This document shows, piece after piece, positions 6,055 through 12,147 of a stretch of DNA of 12,147 nt. The stretch is from NCBI GenBank assembly GCA_002455375.1, contig DKKR01000027.1:220-12366 (forward strand). Reading direction: 5' to 3'. Under the pieces are notes generated by a model. The model was not told the DNA's origin. It was given only the letters and a program-made list of their open reading frames with translations, and ran no database searches. Both the position numbers and the translations under genes were made by a program. Source of the stretch: Bacteroidetes bacterium UBA6661. GTDB lineage: Bacteria > Bacteroidota > Bacteroidia > AKYH767-A > OLB10. Position 1 is the first letter of the stretch. Every line of letters begins with the position of its first letter.

Positions 6055-7045
6055 TCACCAACAATCGGCACATTGCGAGAATGGTGTAACTGTAAATCTT
6101 TTAAATTATTCAGGACTGAAGCTTACCGAACCATTAGTGTTTGGTATGGGCTCAGGTTTATTTTTTATTTATATTCCATTTCTTAAAGTTAATAATGCTC
6201 CGGCTTTTTCTTATAGAACAATGCCTGGATTAATCTTTAAAAGAACGTGCAGTCGTTTAGGAATAAAGGTGATAAGAAAAAAATTTCGTTCGGAATCTGA
6301 AGCGCAAAGAATACTTGACGATTGTCTTAAAAATAACCAACCTGTTGGTTGTCAGGTTGGAGTTTACTATCTGACATATTTCCCAAAGGAATATCGTTTC
6401 CACTTTAATGCTCACAACCTTGTTGTTTATGGTAAGACAGATGATAGGTATTTAATCAGCGATCCTGTAATGGAAGATACAACATCTTTAACAGAGTTTG
6501 AGTTGAATAGAGTGCGATTTGCCAAAGGGCCTTTGGCACCTAAGGGGCAATTGTATTATCCGCAAATAGATGCTATTGTTTCTGACGAAAAAATCGTGGA
6601 CGCAATAAAACGAGGCATAAAACAAAACATCAGAGATATGCTTTATATACCCGGACCTATTGCCGGTGTCAGCGGGATAAAGTATGTTGCAAAAAAAATT
6701 CTGAAATGGCATGATAGTTTAGGTGTAAAAACCACAGGTTTGTATTTGGCGCAATTGGTAAGGATGCAAGAAGAAATAGGTACCGGTGGTGGTGGATTTC
6801 GGTATATCTATGCAGCATTTTTGCAACAGGCTCATGCATATATAAAAAACGACAGTATCATTAAAATATCAGAACAGTTTACAAAGGCAGGTGATATGTG
6901 GCGTGATTCAGCAATACAATCTGCAGGAATTTTTAAAGGCCGACTTACAGATAGAGCTGATTTTGTGAATATGCATGACAGATTGATGCAGATTGCAGAA
7001 GTGGAAAAAGATGCATTGACTAAATTGTCAAAAATAAAACTGTGA
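6038..7045 (+). CDS. BtrH N-terminal domain acyltransferase-like protein
   Basis: The 335-residue protein resembles the BtrH family. BtrH of butirosin synthesis moves an acyl chain from an acyl carrier protein onto an aminoglycoside amine. It has a papain/C39-like catalytic layout: C13 in HCENGVTVNLL, H126 in NAHNLVVYG, and D142 in LISDPV. The first half (1-160) holds this catalytic domain; the second half (about 180-335) is helical, as in the associated C-terminal DUF4872-type domain. There is no signal peptide, so it should be cytoplasmic. In this operon, with an ACP and DarA/DarB present, a natural role is transfer of an ACP-bound acyl group to a hydroxyl of the resorcinol (ester formation). 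The acceptor is unknown; an amine is also possible. It overlaps the preceding gene by 17 bases and ends 13 bases before the ATPase gene. Confidence 0.8.
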   Translation: MQINFSHQQSAHCENGVTVNLLNYSGLKLTEPLVFGMGSGLFFIYIPFLKVNNAPAFSYRTMPGLIFKRTCSRLGIKVIRKKFRSESEAQRILDDCLKNNQPVGCQVGVYYLTYFPKEYRFHFNAHNLVVYGKTDDRYLISDPVMEDTTSLTEFELNRVRFAKGPLAPKGQLYYPQIDAIVSDEKIVDAIKRGIKQNIRDMLYIPGPIAGVSGIKYVAKKILKWHDSLGVKTTGLYLAQLVRMQEEIGTGGGGFRYIYAAFLQQAHAYIKNDSIIKISEQFTKAGDMWRDSAIQSAGIFKGRLTDRADFVNMHDRLMQIAEVEKDALTKLSKIKL

Positions 7046-7058
7046 AAGCATAAACTTT

Positions 7059-7799
7059 ATGGATGCACTCACTGTATCATCATTAACATATTTTTATAAA
7101 AACACTGAAAATGCAGTATTGTCTAATATTAACCTACATGTCAGTGAGGGAGAAGTTTTTGGTGTGTTTGGGCCAAATGGTGCCGGCAAAACAACATTTT
7201 TATCATTAATCACAGGTATTTTGACATGTCAGTCGGGTGTGATTTCTATTTTAGGAAAAGATGCATCTACGCAACGAAAAAGTATCAATCAGTTAGTTGG
7301 ATATGTACCACAAGATTTTGCATTCTACGAAGAGTTGAGTTCGTTAGAAAATCTGAAATTTTTTGGTTCCATGTACGGCTTAAAGGAGAAGTCATTAGAT
7401 AAAAGGGCGAATGAATTATTGGATGTATTTGGTTTGATGCATGTTGCGGATAGACAGGTTAAGGAATTTTCAGGGGGCATGAAACGCAGACTAAACATTG
7501 CAATTGGGTTACTGCATAAACCACAATTGTTGATACTTGATGAACCTACTGTAGGAGTTGATGTTCAAAGCAGATTGGCAATAATGAGTTATCTGAAAAA
7601 AATAAATTCTGAAGGCACTACAATTATATATACCTCACATTTACTAAAGGAGGCTGAAGAGTTTTGTACTCGCATTGCATTAATTGACAAAGGAAAGGTG
7701 ATAGCAATAGATACATTGGCAAATTTGATAAAACAGAATCAATGTAAGTCACTTGAAGAAGTGTTTATTAAATTAACCGGAAATAATTACAGAGACTAA
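7059..7799 (+). CDS. ABC transporter ATP-binding protein (ABC-2 type)
   Basis: The 246-residue ATPase has all the expected parts in order: Walker A GPNGAGKTTF (38-47), Q-loop Q85 in YVPQD, signature FSGGMKRRL (137-145), Walker B LLILDEPT (157-164) and the switch histidine H194 in YTSHL. This is the daunorubicin-resistance/CcmA-like class of single-domain ATPases that pair with ABC-2 permeases. Its TAA stop overlaps the permease ATG (TAATG), so the two are translated together. It powers transport of an unknown molecule, most likely the lipid product or intermediate made by the neighbouring enzymes. Import is unlikely for this class. Confidence 0.93.
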   Translation: MDALTVSSLTYFYKNTENAVLSNINLHVSEGEVFGVFGPNGAGKTTFLSLITGILTCQSGVISILGKDASTQRKSINQLVGYVPQDFAFYEELSSLENLKFFGSMYGLKEKSLDKRANELLDVFGLMHVADRQVKEFSGGMKRRLNIAIGLLHKPQLLILDEPTVGVDVQSRLAIMSYLKKINSEGTTIIYTSHLLKEAEEFCTRIALIDKGKVIAIDTLANLIKQNQCKSLEEVFIKLTGNNYRD

Positions 7800-9076
7800 T
7801 GAGTCCATTAGCAGCATCAATTATTAAGGAGTTTAAAGTTCTTTCGAGAGATAAGACCGGACTGTTTTTGATGTTTTTAATGCCTCTTGCCCTGGCATTA
7901 CTGATGACTGTTTTGCAAAATAGTGCATTTAAGATAGTCAACGAAAACAAGGTTGATTTAATGTTAGTTAATAATGATTCTAATAGTCTGTTTTTTCAGA
8001 ATTTTCGCAGAGGACTTGAACAAACGGGTATGTTTAATTTAAGCATTCATGCTGGAAATAATACAGACAGTAAGTTTTCAGAAGATAAAGCATCTATTGT
8101 TCTTGTTACGATACCTAAAGGTTATGCCTTTGTTCTTAATCAGGAAATAGAATCAAAGGCTGAACAGGCGTTGCAATTGTTTGGCATGTTAGATTCAGTT
8201 TCAGTTTCAGAAAGAGAAAAATTAGCGTTGAAAAATCTTGAATTGAGTTTTGATCCTGTACTTCAGGAGTCGTATCGTTATTCAATTAAGTCAACTGTTA
8301 TATCGGTTGTCATGGCTATTCAGAATGAAATGTTGTTAAGGCAACTTTTTTATAATGTCAATCAATTTCAGCCTGATTCAACTGCATTGGCTAAAATTTT
8401 ACCGAATCCACTGTTGCTTAGTGAGTCGTTGCTAAAAGAAAATAGTGTAGTAAACCCAAATGCAACGCAGCATAATATACCGGCATGGACAGTGTTCGCC
8501 ATGTTTTTTACGGTAATATCATTAGGAGGAAACATTGTTAGAGAGAAAAGAAGCGGAAGTTTTTTACGAATTAAAACATTGCCTGTATCAATTACCCATC
8601 TATTAATTGCTAAACAAGTGGTCTTTTTAGTAGTGACAGTTTTACAGACATTTGTTTTGTTTTCCATTGGTGCTTTTTTATTTCCGATATTACAATTACC
8701 ACCATTAATAATTTCATCAGGGTTTTTGCTTTTGTTTTTGGCTACATTTAGTTGTGGGTTATGTGCAGTTAGTTATGCTTTGTGTATTGGAGTATATTCA
8801 AACACTATTGAACAAGCTAATGGATTTGGTGCTGCCTCTGTTGTTATTCTTGCTGCAGTAGGTGGCATATTTGTGCCTTTGTTTGCTATGCCTGAAGTAT
8901 TTAAATTATTTGCTATTATTTCGCCATTTAGTTGGGCAATGAAAGCTTATTATAAAGCAATACTTGAAATATCATCAGTCCATAAGCTACTGCTAAATGT
9001 TTTACCTTTGCTTTTGCTGACTGCAATCCTTCAGCTTATTGCCTTTATCGGATTAAAAAGGAAAAATTTATTATGA
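7799..9076 (+). CDS. ABC-2 type transporter permease
   Basis: The 425-residue membrane protein has the ABC-2 permease layout: one helix near the N-terminus (about 21-40, GLFLMFLMPLALALLM), a large soluble, probably periplasmic, loop of about 185 residues (43-228), then five hydrophobic segments near 229-247, 271-298, 301-332, 340-364 and 397-418. Between the second and third helices lies the conserved cytoplasmic NIVREKRSGSFLRIKTLPV (245-263), typical of this family's coupling region. It would form a homodimer with two copies of the preceding ATPase. The large loop is common in exporters of lipids or drug-like molecules. The stop overlaps the ACP start by ATGA. The cargo is not known from the sequence. 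Confidence 0.92.
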   Translation: MSPLAASIIKEFKVLSRDKTGLFLMFLMPLALALLMTVLQNSAFKIVNENKVDLMLVNNDSNSLFFQNFRRGLEQTGMFNLSIHAGNNTDSKFSEDKASIVLVTIPKGYAFVLNQEIESKAEQALQLFGMLDSVSVSEREKLALKNLELSFDPVLQESYRYSIKSTVISVVMAIQNEMLLRQLFYNVNQFQPDSTALAKILPNPLLLSESLLKENSVVNPNATQHNIPAWTVFAMFFTVISLGGNIVREKRSGSFLRIKTLPVSITHLLIAKQVVFLVVTVLQTFVLFSIGAFLFPILQLPPLIISSGFLLLFLATFSCGLCAVSYALCIGVYSNTIEQANGFGAASVVILAAVGGIFVPLFAMPEVFKLFAIISPFSWAMKAYYKAILEISSVHKLLLNVLPLLLLTAILQLIAFIGLKRKNLL

Positions 9077-9342
9077 CAAAAGAAGAAATCAAACCTGAGT
9101 TAAAGAAGCATATTATTAAATATTTAAATCTGCTTGACTTAACTCCTGAAACTATTAAAGATGACCAACCACTATTTGGAGAGGGTGGATTAGGGTTAGA
9201 CTCTATAGATTCTATTGAACTTATTGTTCTTTTAGAACGGGAATATGGTATAAAAATTACTGACCCTAAGGAAGGAAGAAAAATTTTGATAGATGTCAAT
9301 ACTATTGCTGATTATATTATTCAACATAAGTCTGCAAAATAA
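9073..9342 (+). CDS. Acyl carrier protein
   Basis: The 89-residue protein is a free-standing acyl carrier protein. The motif LGLDSIDSIELI (40-51) places the phosphopantetheine-bearing serine at S44 in GLDSID. The helices around it, the acidic character and the length are all normal for the family. It carries the chain for the neighbouring ketosynthase and possibly hands acyl groups to the DarB-like and BtrH-like enzymes, matching the DarC role in dialkylresorcinol loci. It starts in an ATGA overlap with the permease gene, an odd place unless the whole block is one co-expressed pathway. It is distinct from the housekeeping AcpP, which usually sits beside fabF in a fatty-acid operon. No phosphopantetheinyl transferase gene is present in the window. 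Confidence 0.93.
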   Translation: MTKEEIKPELKKHIIKYLNLLDLTPETIKDDQPLFGEGGLGLDSIDSIELIVLLEREYGIKITDPKEGRKILIDVNTIADYIIQHKSAK

Positions 9343-9353
9343 TTTTTAGCATT

Positions 9354-10547
9354 GTGGAAAATGTTTGTATAACAGGCGTTGGTTTGGTTACAGCCGTTGG
9401 AAGCAATGCAAACGAAACCATAGATGCTATTCAAAGAGGAAAAACAGGAATAGGAATTCCTCAATATGTAAAAAGCAGATACGCTTCGGTTATTCCATTT
9501 GGAGAAGTAGGTCTGTCTGACACGCAGTTAATTGATGAATTAGCCATTGGAGAGAAAGTTGTCAGCCGTACGCAATTACTGGCTCATAAAGCATTTAATG
9601 AGGCGCTTGCTAATAGTGGGTTGCATCTTGATGATTTTAAGAATGCAGAAACATCAATAGTTCTTTCAAGTACTGTTGGTGGCATGTATCTTACAGATGA
9701 ACTATATGCAGATTCAAATAATCTTTCTAAAGGATCTGTTTATCTTTCTTTCTATGATTGTGCTTCGATTGGAATTTATTTACAACAACTTACCGGAGCA
9801 AAGGGTTTAATTAATACTATTAACACAGCATGTTCCTCCGGTGCAAATGCTTTGATTTATGGAATGAGGCTATTAAAAAATAAACGTGCTAAACGAGTTA
9901 TTGTTGGTGGAGTAGATTGTCTTTCGAAGTTTACAATAAATGGTTTTAATGCATTGAATATATTGTCAACAAAAAGTTGCAGACCGTTTGATAACAATCG
10001 TGATGGATTGAATCTTGGTGAGGGTGCAGGTTTTCTTATACTCGAATCTTCAGACTTAGCAAAAGAGGAAAATGTAATTGCCTGCATCAGTGGTTTTGCT
10101 AATTCAAACGATGCCTTTCATCCGTCATCCTTGAGTGATGAAGGTTTTGGTCCTATGGCGGCAATGCGTGGTGCGTTGGAATATGCCGGGTTGTTACCTT
10201 ATGAAATTGACAGTGTTATTGCGCATGGTACAGGAACACCTAATAATGACAAGGTAGAGGGATTATCTATTAAAAAAATATTTGGAGAGTCACTGCCACC
10301 GGTCTGTTCTTTAAAATCTATCTTAGGACATACATTAGGTGCTGCATCGGCTGTTGAAAGTGTACTCGCTGTAATTGGAGTTAAAAATGGATATATCTAT
10401 CCAAGCAGAAATTTCGAAACTCCTGATAAGGATACCGGACTTGTACCTAACTTGAATTTCAAGAAAGAAAAGATAAAACATTGTCTTCTTAATTCATTTG
10501 GATTTGGAGGCAATTGTAGTTCATTGATTTTTTCCTCTGTAAATTGA
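9354..10547 (+). CDS. FabF-like beta-ketoacyl-ACP synthase
   Basis: The 397-residue ketosynthase has the full Cys-His-His triad: C160 in NTACSSGANAL, H291 in AHGTGTPNND, and H326 in LGHTLGAAS; K321 in LKSILGH is also kept. The block CRPFDNNRDGLNLGEGAG (209-226) is typical of KAS I/II and aryl-polyene-type ketosynthases. It starts with GTG at 9354, the only start that keeps the N-terminal strand VCITGVGLVTAVG. It is 11 bases after the ACP gene, so the pair should act together to extend or prime a chain. No partner chain-length factor (a ketosynthase without the cysteine) is present. Its length (397) is slightly short of FabF (about 410). No ketoreductase or dehydratase follows, so full chain reduction must use other enzymes. 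Confidence 0.9.
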   Translation: MENVCITGVGLVTAVGSNANETIDAIQRGKTGIGIPQYVKSRYASVIPFGEVGLSDTQLIDELAIGEKVVSRTQLLAHKAFNEALANSGLHLDDFKNAETSIVLSSTVGGMYLTDELYADSNNLSKGSVYLSFYDCASIGIYLQQLTGAKGLINTINTACSSGANALIYGMRLLKNKRAKRVIVGGVDCLSKFTINGFNALNILSTKSCRPFDNNRDGLNLGEGAGFLILESSDLAKEENVIACISGFANSNDAFHPSSLSDEGFGPMAAMRGALEYAGLLPYEIDSVIAHGTGTPNNDKVEGLSIKKIFGESLPPVCSLKSILGHTLGAASAVESVLAVIGVKNGYIYPSRNFETPDKDTGLVPNLNFKKEKIKHCLLNSFGFGGNCSSLIFSSVN

Positions 10548-10577
10548 AAATAAATCAGATTAAACCAGTTAAATCAA

Positions 10578-11588
10578 ATGGAGAAAAATTTTGTTGATTA
10601 TGTAAAAATTTGCTGTCGTTCAGGAGCAGGAGGTTCGGGCTATGTACATTTTCACAGAGATAAGAAAACTGCCAAGGGGGGACCTGACGGAGGCGATGGC
10701 GGACGTGGTGGACATATTATCGTACGAGGCAACAAACAACTTTGGACTTTATTACATTTGAAATATCGCAAACATATTCTTGCTGAGGCCGGACAAAAAG
10801 GAGGTAATGCACTTTGTACCGGAGCAGATGGCAAGGATGAAATACTGGAAGTGCCAATAGGAACAATAGCCAGAGATTTTGAAACGAACAAAGTTCTGTT
10901 TGAAATAGAAGAAGATGGTCAGGAGATGATTTTAGCTAAAGGTGGGCGAGGCGGCAAAGGCAATGCTTTTTTTAAAACAGCAACACTACAAACACCACGT
11001 CATGCGCAACCAGGAGAGGAAGGTGTTGAAGAGTGGAAAGTATTAGAATTAAAATTAATGGCCGATGTAGGATTGGTTGGATTTCCAAATGCCGGAAAGT
11101 CAACCTTGCTTTCTGTAGTTTCTGCTGCCAAACCTGTAATTGCAGATTATCCATTTACCACATTGGTTCCCAACTTAGGTATGGTCAACTATCGTGATGA
11201 CAAATCGTTTGTGATGGCAGATATCCCCGGCATCATTGAAGGAGCACACAAAGGAAAAGGAATTGGTCTGCGGTTTTTAAGACATATTGAGCGCAACTCC
11301 ATCTTATTGTTTATGATTGCTGCCGATTCAAAAAATATTATTGAGGAATATAAAATATTGAAAAACGAATTACGGCAACACAATCCGGAGTTGTTAGATA
11401 AAAGAAGGGTAATAGCCATTACTAAATGTGATATGTTGGATGATATAATGTTGAAACAAATGAAGAAAGAGGTGCCAACTGATAAGAATCCCGGAAACAC
11501 CAAAGTGCCTATTGTTTTTATTTCTTCTGTTTCGGGTTTCAATATTCAGAAACTTAAAGATGTTTTGTGGCAAGAGCTTAACGAATGA
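10578..11588 (+). CDS. obg: Obg/CgtA-family GTPase (ribosome assembly)
   Basis: The 336-residue protein has both halves of Obg. The glycine-rich Obg domain (1-159) includes AGGSGYVHFHRDKKTAKGG (17-35) and GGDGGRGGHI (38-47). The G domain has G1 GFPNAGKST (168-176), G2 in PFTTLVPNLG (192-201), G3 DIPG (215-218), G4 TKCD (282-285) and G5 in ISSVSG (315-320). G4 has T where most GTPases have N (NKxD); as I recall, Bacteroidota Obg proteins often show (T/S)KxD, so it is probably still guanine-binding. The protein lacks an extended C-terminal domain, which is normal here. Obg is an essential GTPase of 50S assembly and stress signalling. It begins 30 bases after the ketosynthase and shares its stop with the next gene start (ATGA). 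Confidence 0.96.
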   Translation: MEKNFVDYVKICCRSGAGGSGYVHFHRDKKTAKGGPDGGDGGRGGHIIVRGNKQLWTLLHLKYRKHILAEAGQKGGNALCTGADGKDEILEVPIGTIARDFETNKVLFEIEEDGQEMILAKGGRGGKGNAFFKTATLQTPRHAQPGEEGVEEWKVLELKLMADVGLVGFPNAGKSTLLSVVSAAKPVIADYPFTTLVPNLGMVNYRDDKSFVMADIPGIIEGAHKGKGIGLRFLRHIERNSILLFMIAADSKNIIEEYKILKNELRQHNPELLDKRRVIAITKCDMLDDIMLKQMKKEVPTDKNPGNTKVPIVFISSVSGFNIQKLKDVLWQELNE

Positions 11589-12147
11589 TTGGTCTGCTTA
11601 AATCATTAGATACGCAGTTGTTTTTACTGCTGAATTCATGGAACTGTCCGGCCATGGATACTTTTTTTTATTATGCAACAAACAGGTTTGTCTGGATACC
11701 GCTTTATGTACTTTTGTTTGTGTTGGTGATAAAAAGATGCAAAGCCAACTCCTGGAAAATGTTGCTGATGATTATAGTTCTCATTGTATGTAGCGATCAG
11801 GTTTCTGTATTAATTAAAGACAATGTGAAGCGTTACAGGCCATGCCATAACCTTGACATTCAGGAAAAAGTACATAAGGTAAATAACAAGTGTGGTGGCA
11901 AATATGGTTTTGTTTCATCGCATGCTACCAATACCATGGCACTTTGTGTTTTTTTGGTATTGTCTGTTTTCAGGAAAGAGCGTTTGATTGTTGGCATACT
12001 GACATTTTATGTATTACTTGTTTCGTACAGCAGAATATATTTGGGAGTCCATTACCCCGGAGATATTATTGGAGGATGGATATTGGGCTTGCTGATTGCA
12101 GTGATACTTTTTTACATTTTGAAGAGAAGTATTCATGAACTGACAGC
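11585..12147 (+). CDS. PAP2-family membrane phosphatase (partial, 3' end beyond window)
   Basis: This reading frame runs off the window after 187 complete codons, so it is easy to miss. It has the three parts of the PAP2/type 2 phosphatidic acid phosphatase signature: KDNVKRYRP (KxxxxxxRP, residues 78-86), SSHATN (about 111-116, with SSH in place of PSGH), and SRIYLGVHYPGD (SRxxxxxHxxxD, about 148-159). Hydrophobic segments occur at about 35-50 and 58-74, in the region between the second and third motifs, and again at the C-terminal end before the cut. The likely reaction is dephosphorylation of a lipid phosphate such as undecaprenyl pyrophosphate, phosphatidylglycerol phosphate or phosphatidate, at the inner membrane. 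The substrate cannot be told from the motif. The ATGA overlap with obg indicates co-translation. Confidence 0.88.
   Translation, partial: MIGLLKSLDTQLFLLLNSWNCPAMDTFFYYATNRFVWIPLYVLLFVLVIKRCKANSWKMLLMIIVLIVCSDQVSVLIKDNVKRYRPCHNLDIQEKVHKVNNKCGGKYGFVSSHATNTMALCVFLVLSVFRKERLIVGILTFYVLLVSYSRIYLGVHYPGDIIGGWILGLLIAVILFYILKRSIHELT

Noticed and set aside
11421..11434. TKCD in the G4 motif of Obg as a sign of lost GTP binding.
   Set aside because: All other G motifs are intact, and a T or S at this place is, to my knowledge, common in Bacteroidota Obg proteins.
11890..12138. An 82-codon plus-strand reading frame near the window end.
   Set aside because: It lies in another frame over the PAP2 gene, whose three phosphatase motifs are intact. 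The frame is rich in Cys and Trp and has no recognisable family.
1..12147. CRISPR arrays, insertion sequences, tRNA genes, phage or defence genes.
   Set aside because: No regularly spaced repeats, transposase motifs, tRNA cloverleaf sequences or defence-type domains were seen on either strand by eye.

Overview
The window looks like chromosomal DNA from a member of the Bacteroidota. The 5' part of a 16S rRNA gene lies at its left edge. The DNA is AT-rich, the promoters fit the Bacteroidota pattern TTTG-N19-20-TAnnTTTG, and the genes are typical of that phylum, including a flexirubin/dialkylresorcinol-type gene set. I cannot name the genus.

Layout: (1) positions 1-306, minus strand, hold the first part of a 16S rRNA gene, which runs off the window. 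Its leader (about 307-490) carries a boxA-like site and two hairpins. Two tandem promoters with matching architecture lie upstream (491-522 and 595-625), with a third hairpin between them. (2) 715-1455, plus strand: a TrmN6/YfiC-like tRNA adenine-N6 methyltransferase. It is convergent with (3) 1600-2925, minus strand: a saccharopine dehydrogenase-family protein. (4) 3115-10547, plus strand: eight tightly packed genes, mostly overlapping or separated by 0-13 bases, that read as one operon. In order they are a small exported protein of unknown function, a DarA-like flavodoxin-fold protein, a DarB-like KAS III ketosynthase, a 137-residue protein with a possible HTH, a BtrH-type acyltransferase, an ABC ATPase, an ABC-2 permease, an acyl carrier protein and a FabF-like ketosynthase (nine coding regions if the small leading protein is counted). 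(5) 10578-11588: the ribosome-associated GTPase Obg, overlapping by ATGA with (6) a PAP2-family membrane phosphatase cut by the window end.

How the main operon may work (inference from the families): DarB and DarA would join two acyl chains and aromatise them to a 2,5-dialkylresorcinol. The ACP and the FabF-like ketosynthase would supply or extend an acyl chain. The BtrH-type enzyme would move an ACP-bound acyl group onto an acceptor, for instance forming the ester of a flexirubin-like pigment. The ABC transporter would move the product or an intermediate to the outer layers. The ketoreductase, dehydratase, aromatic ammonia-lyase and ligase, and MMPL-type exporter of full aryl-polyene/flexirubin loci are not present here, and both flanks are housekeeping genes. 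The locus is therefore either a compact dialkylresorcinol-only system or half of a split cluster.
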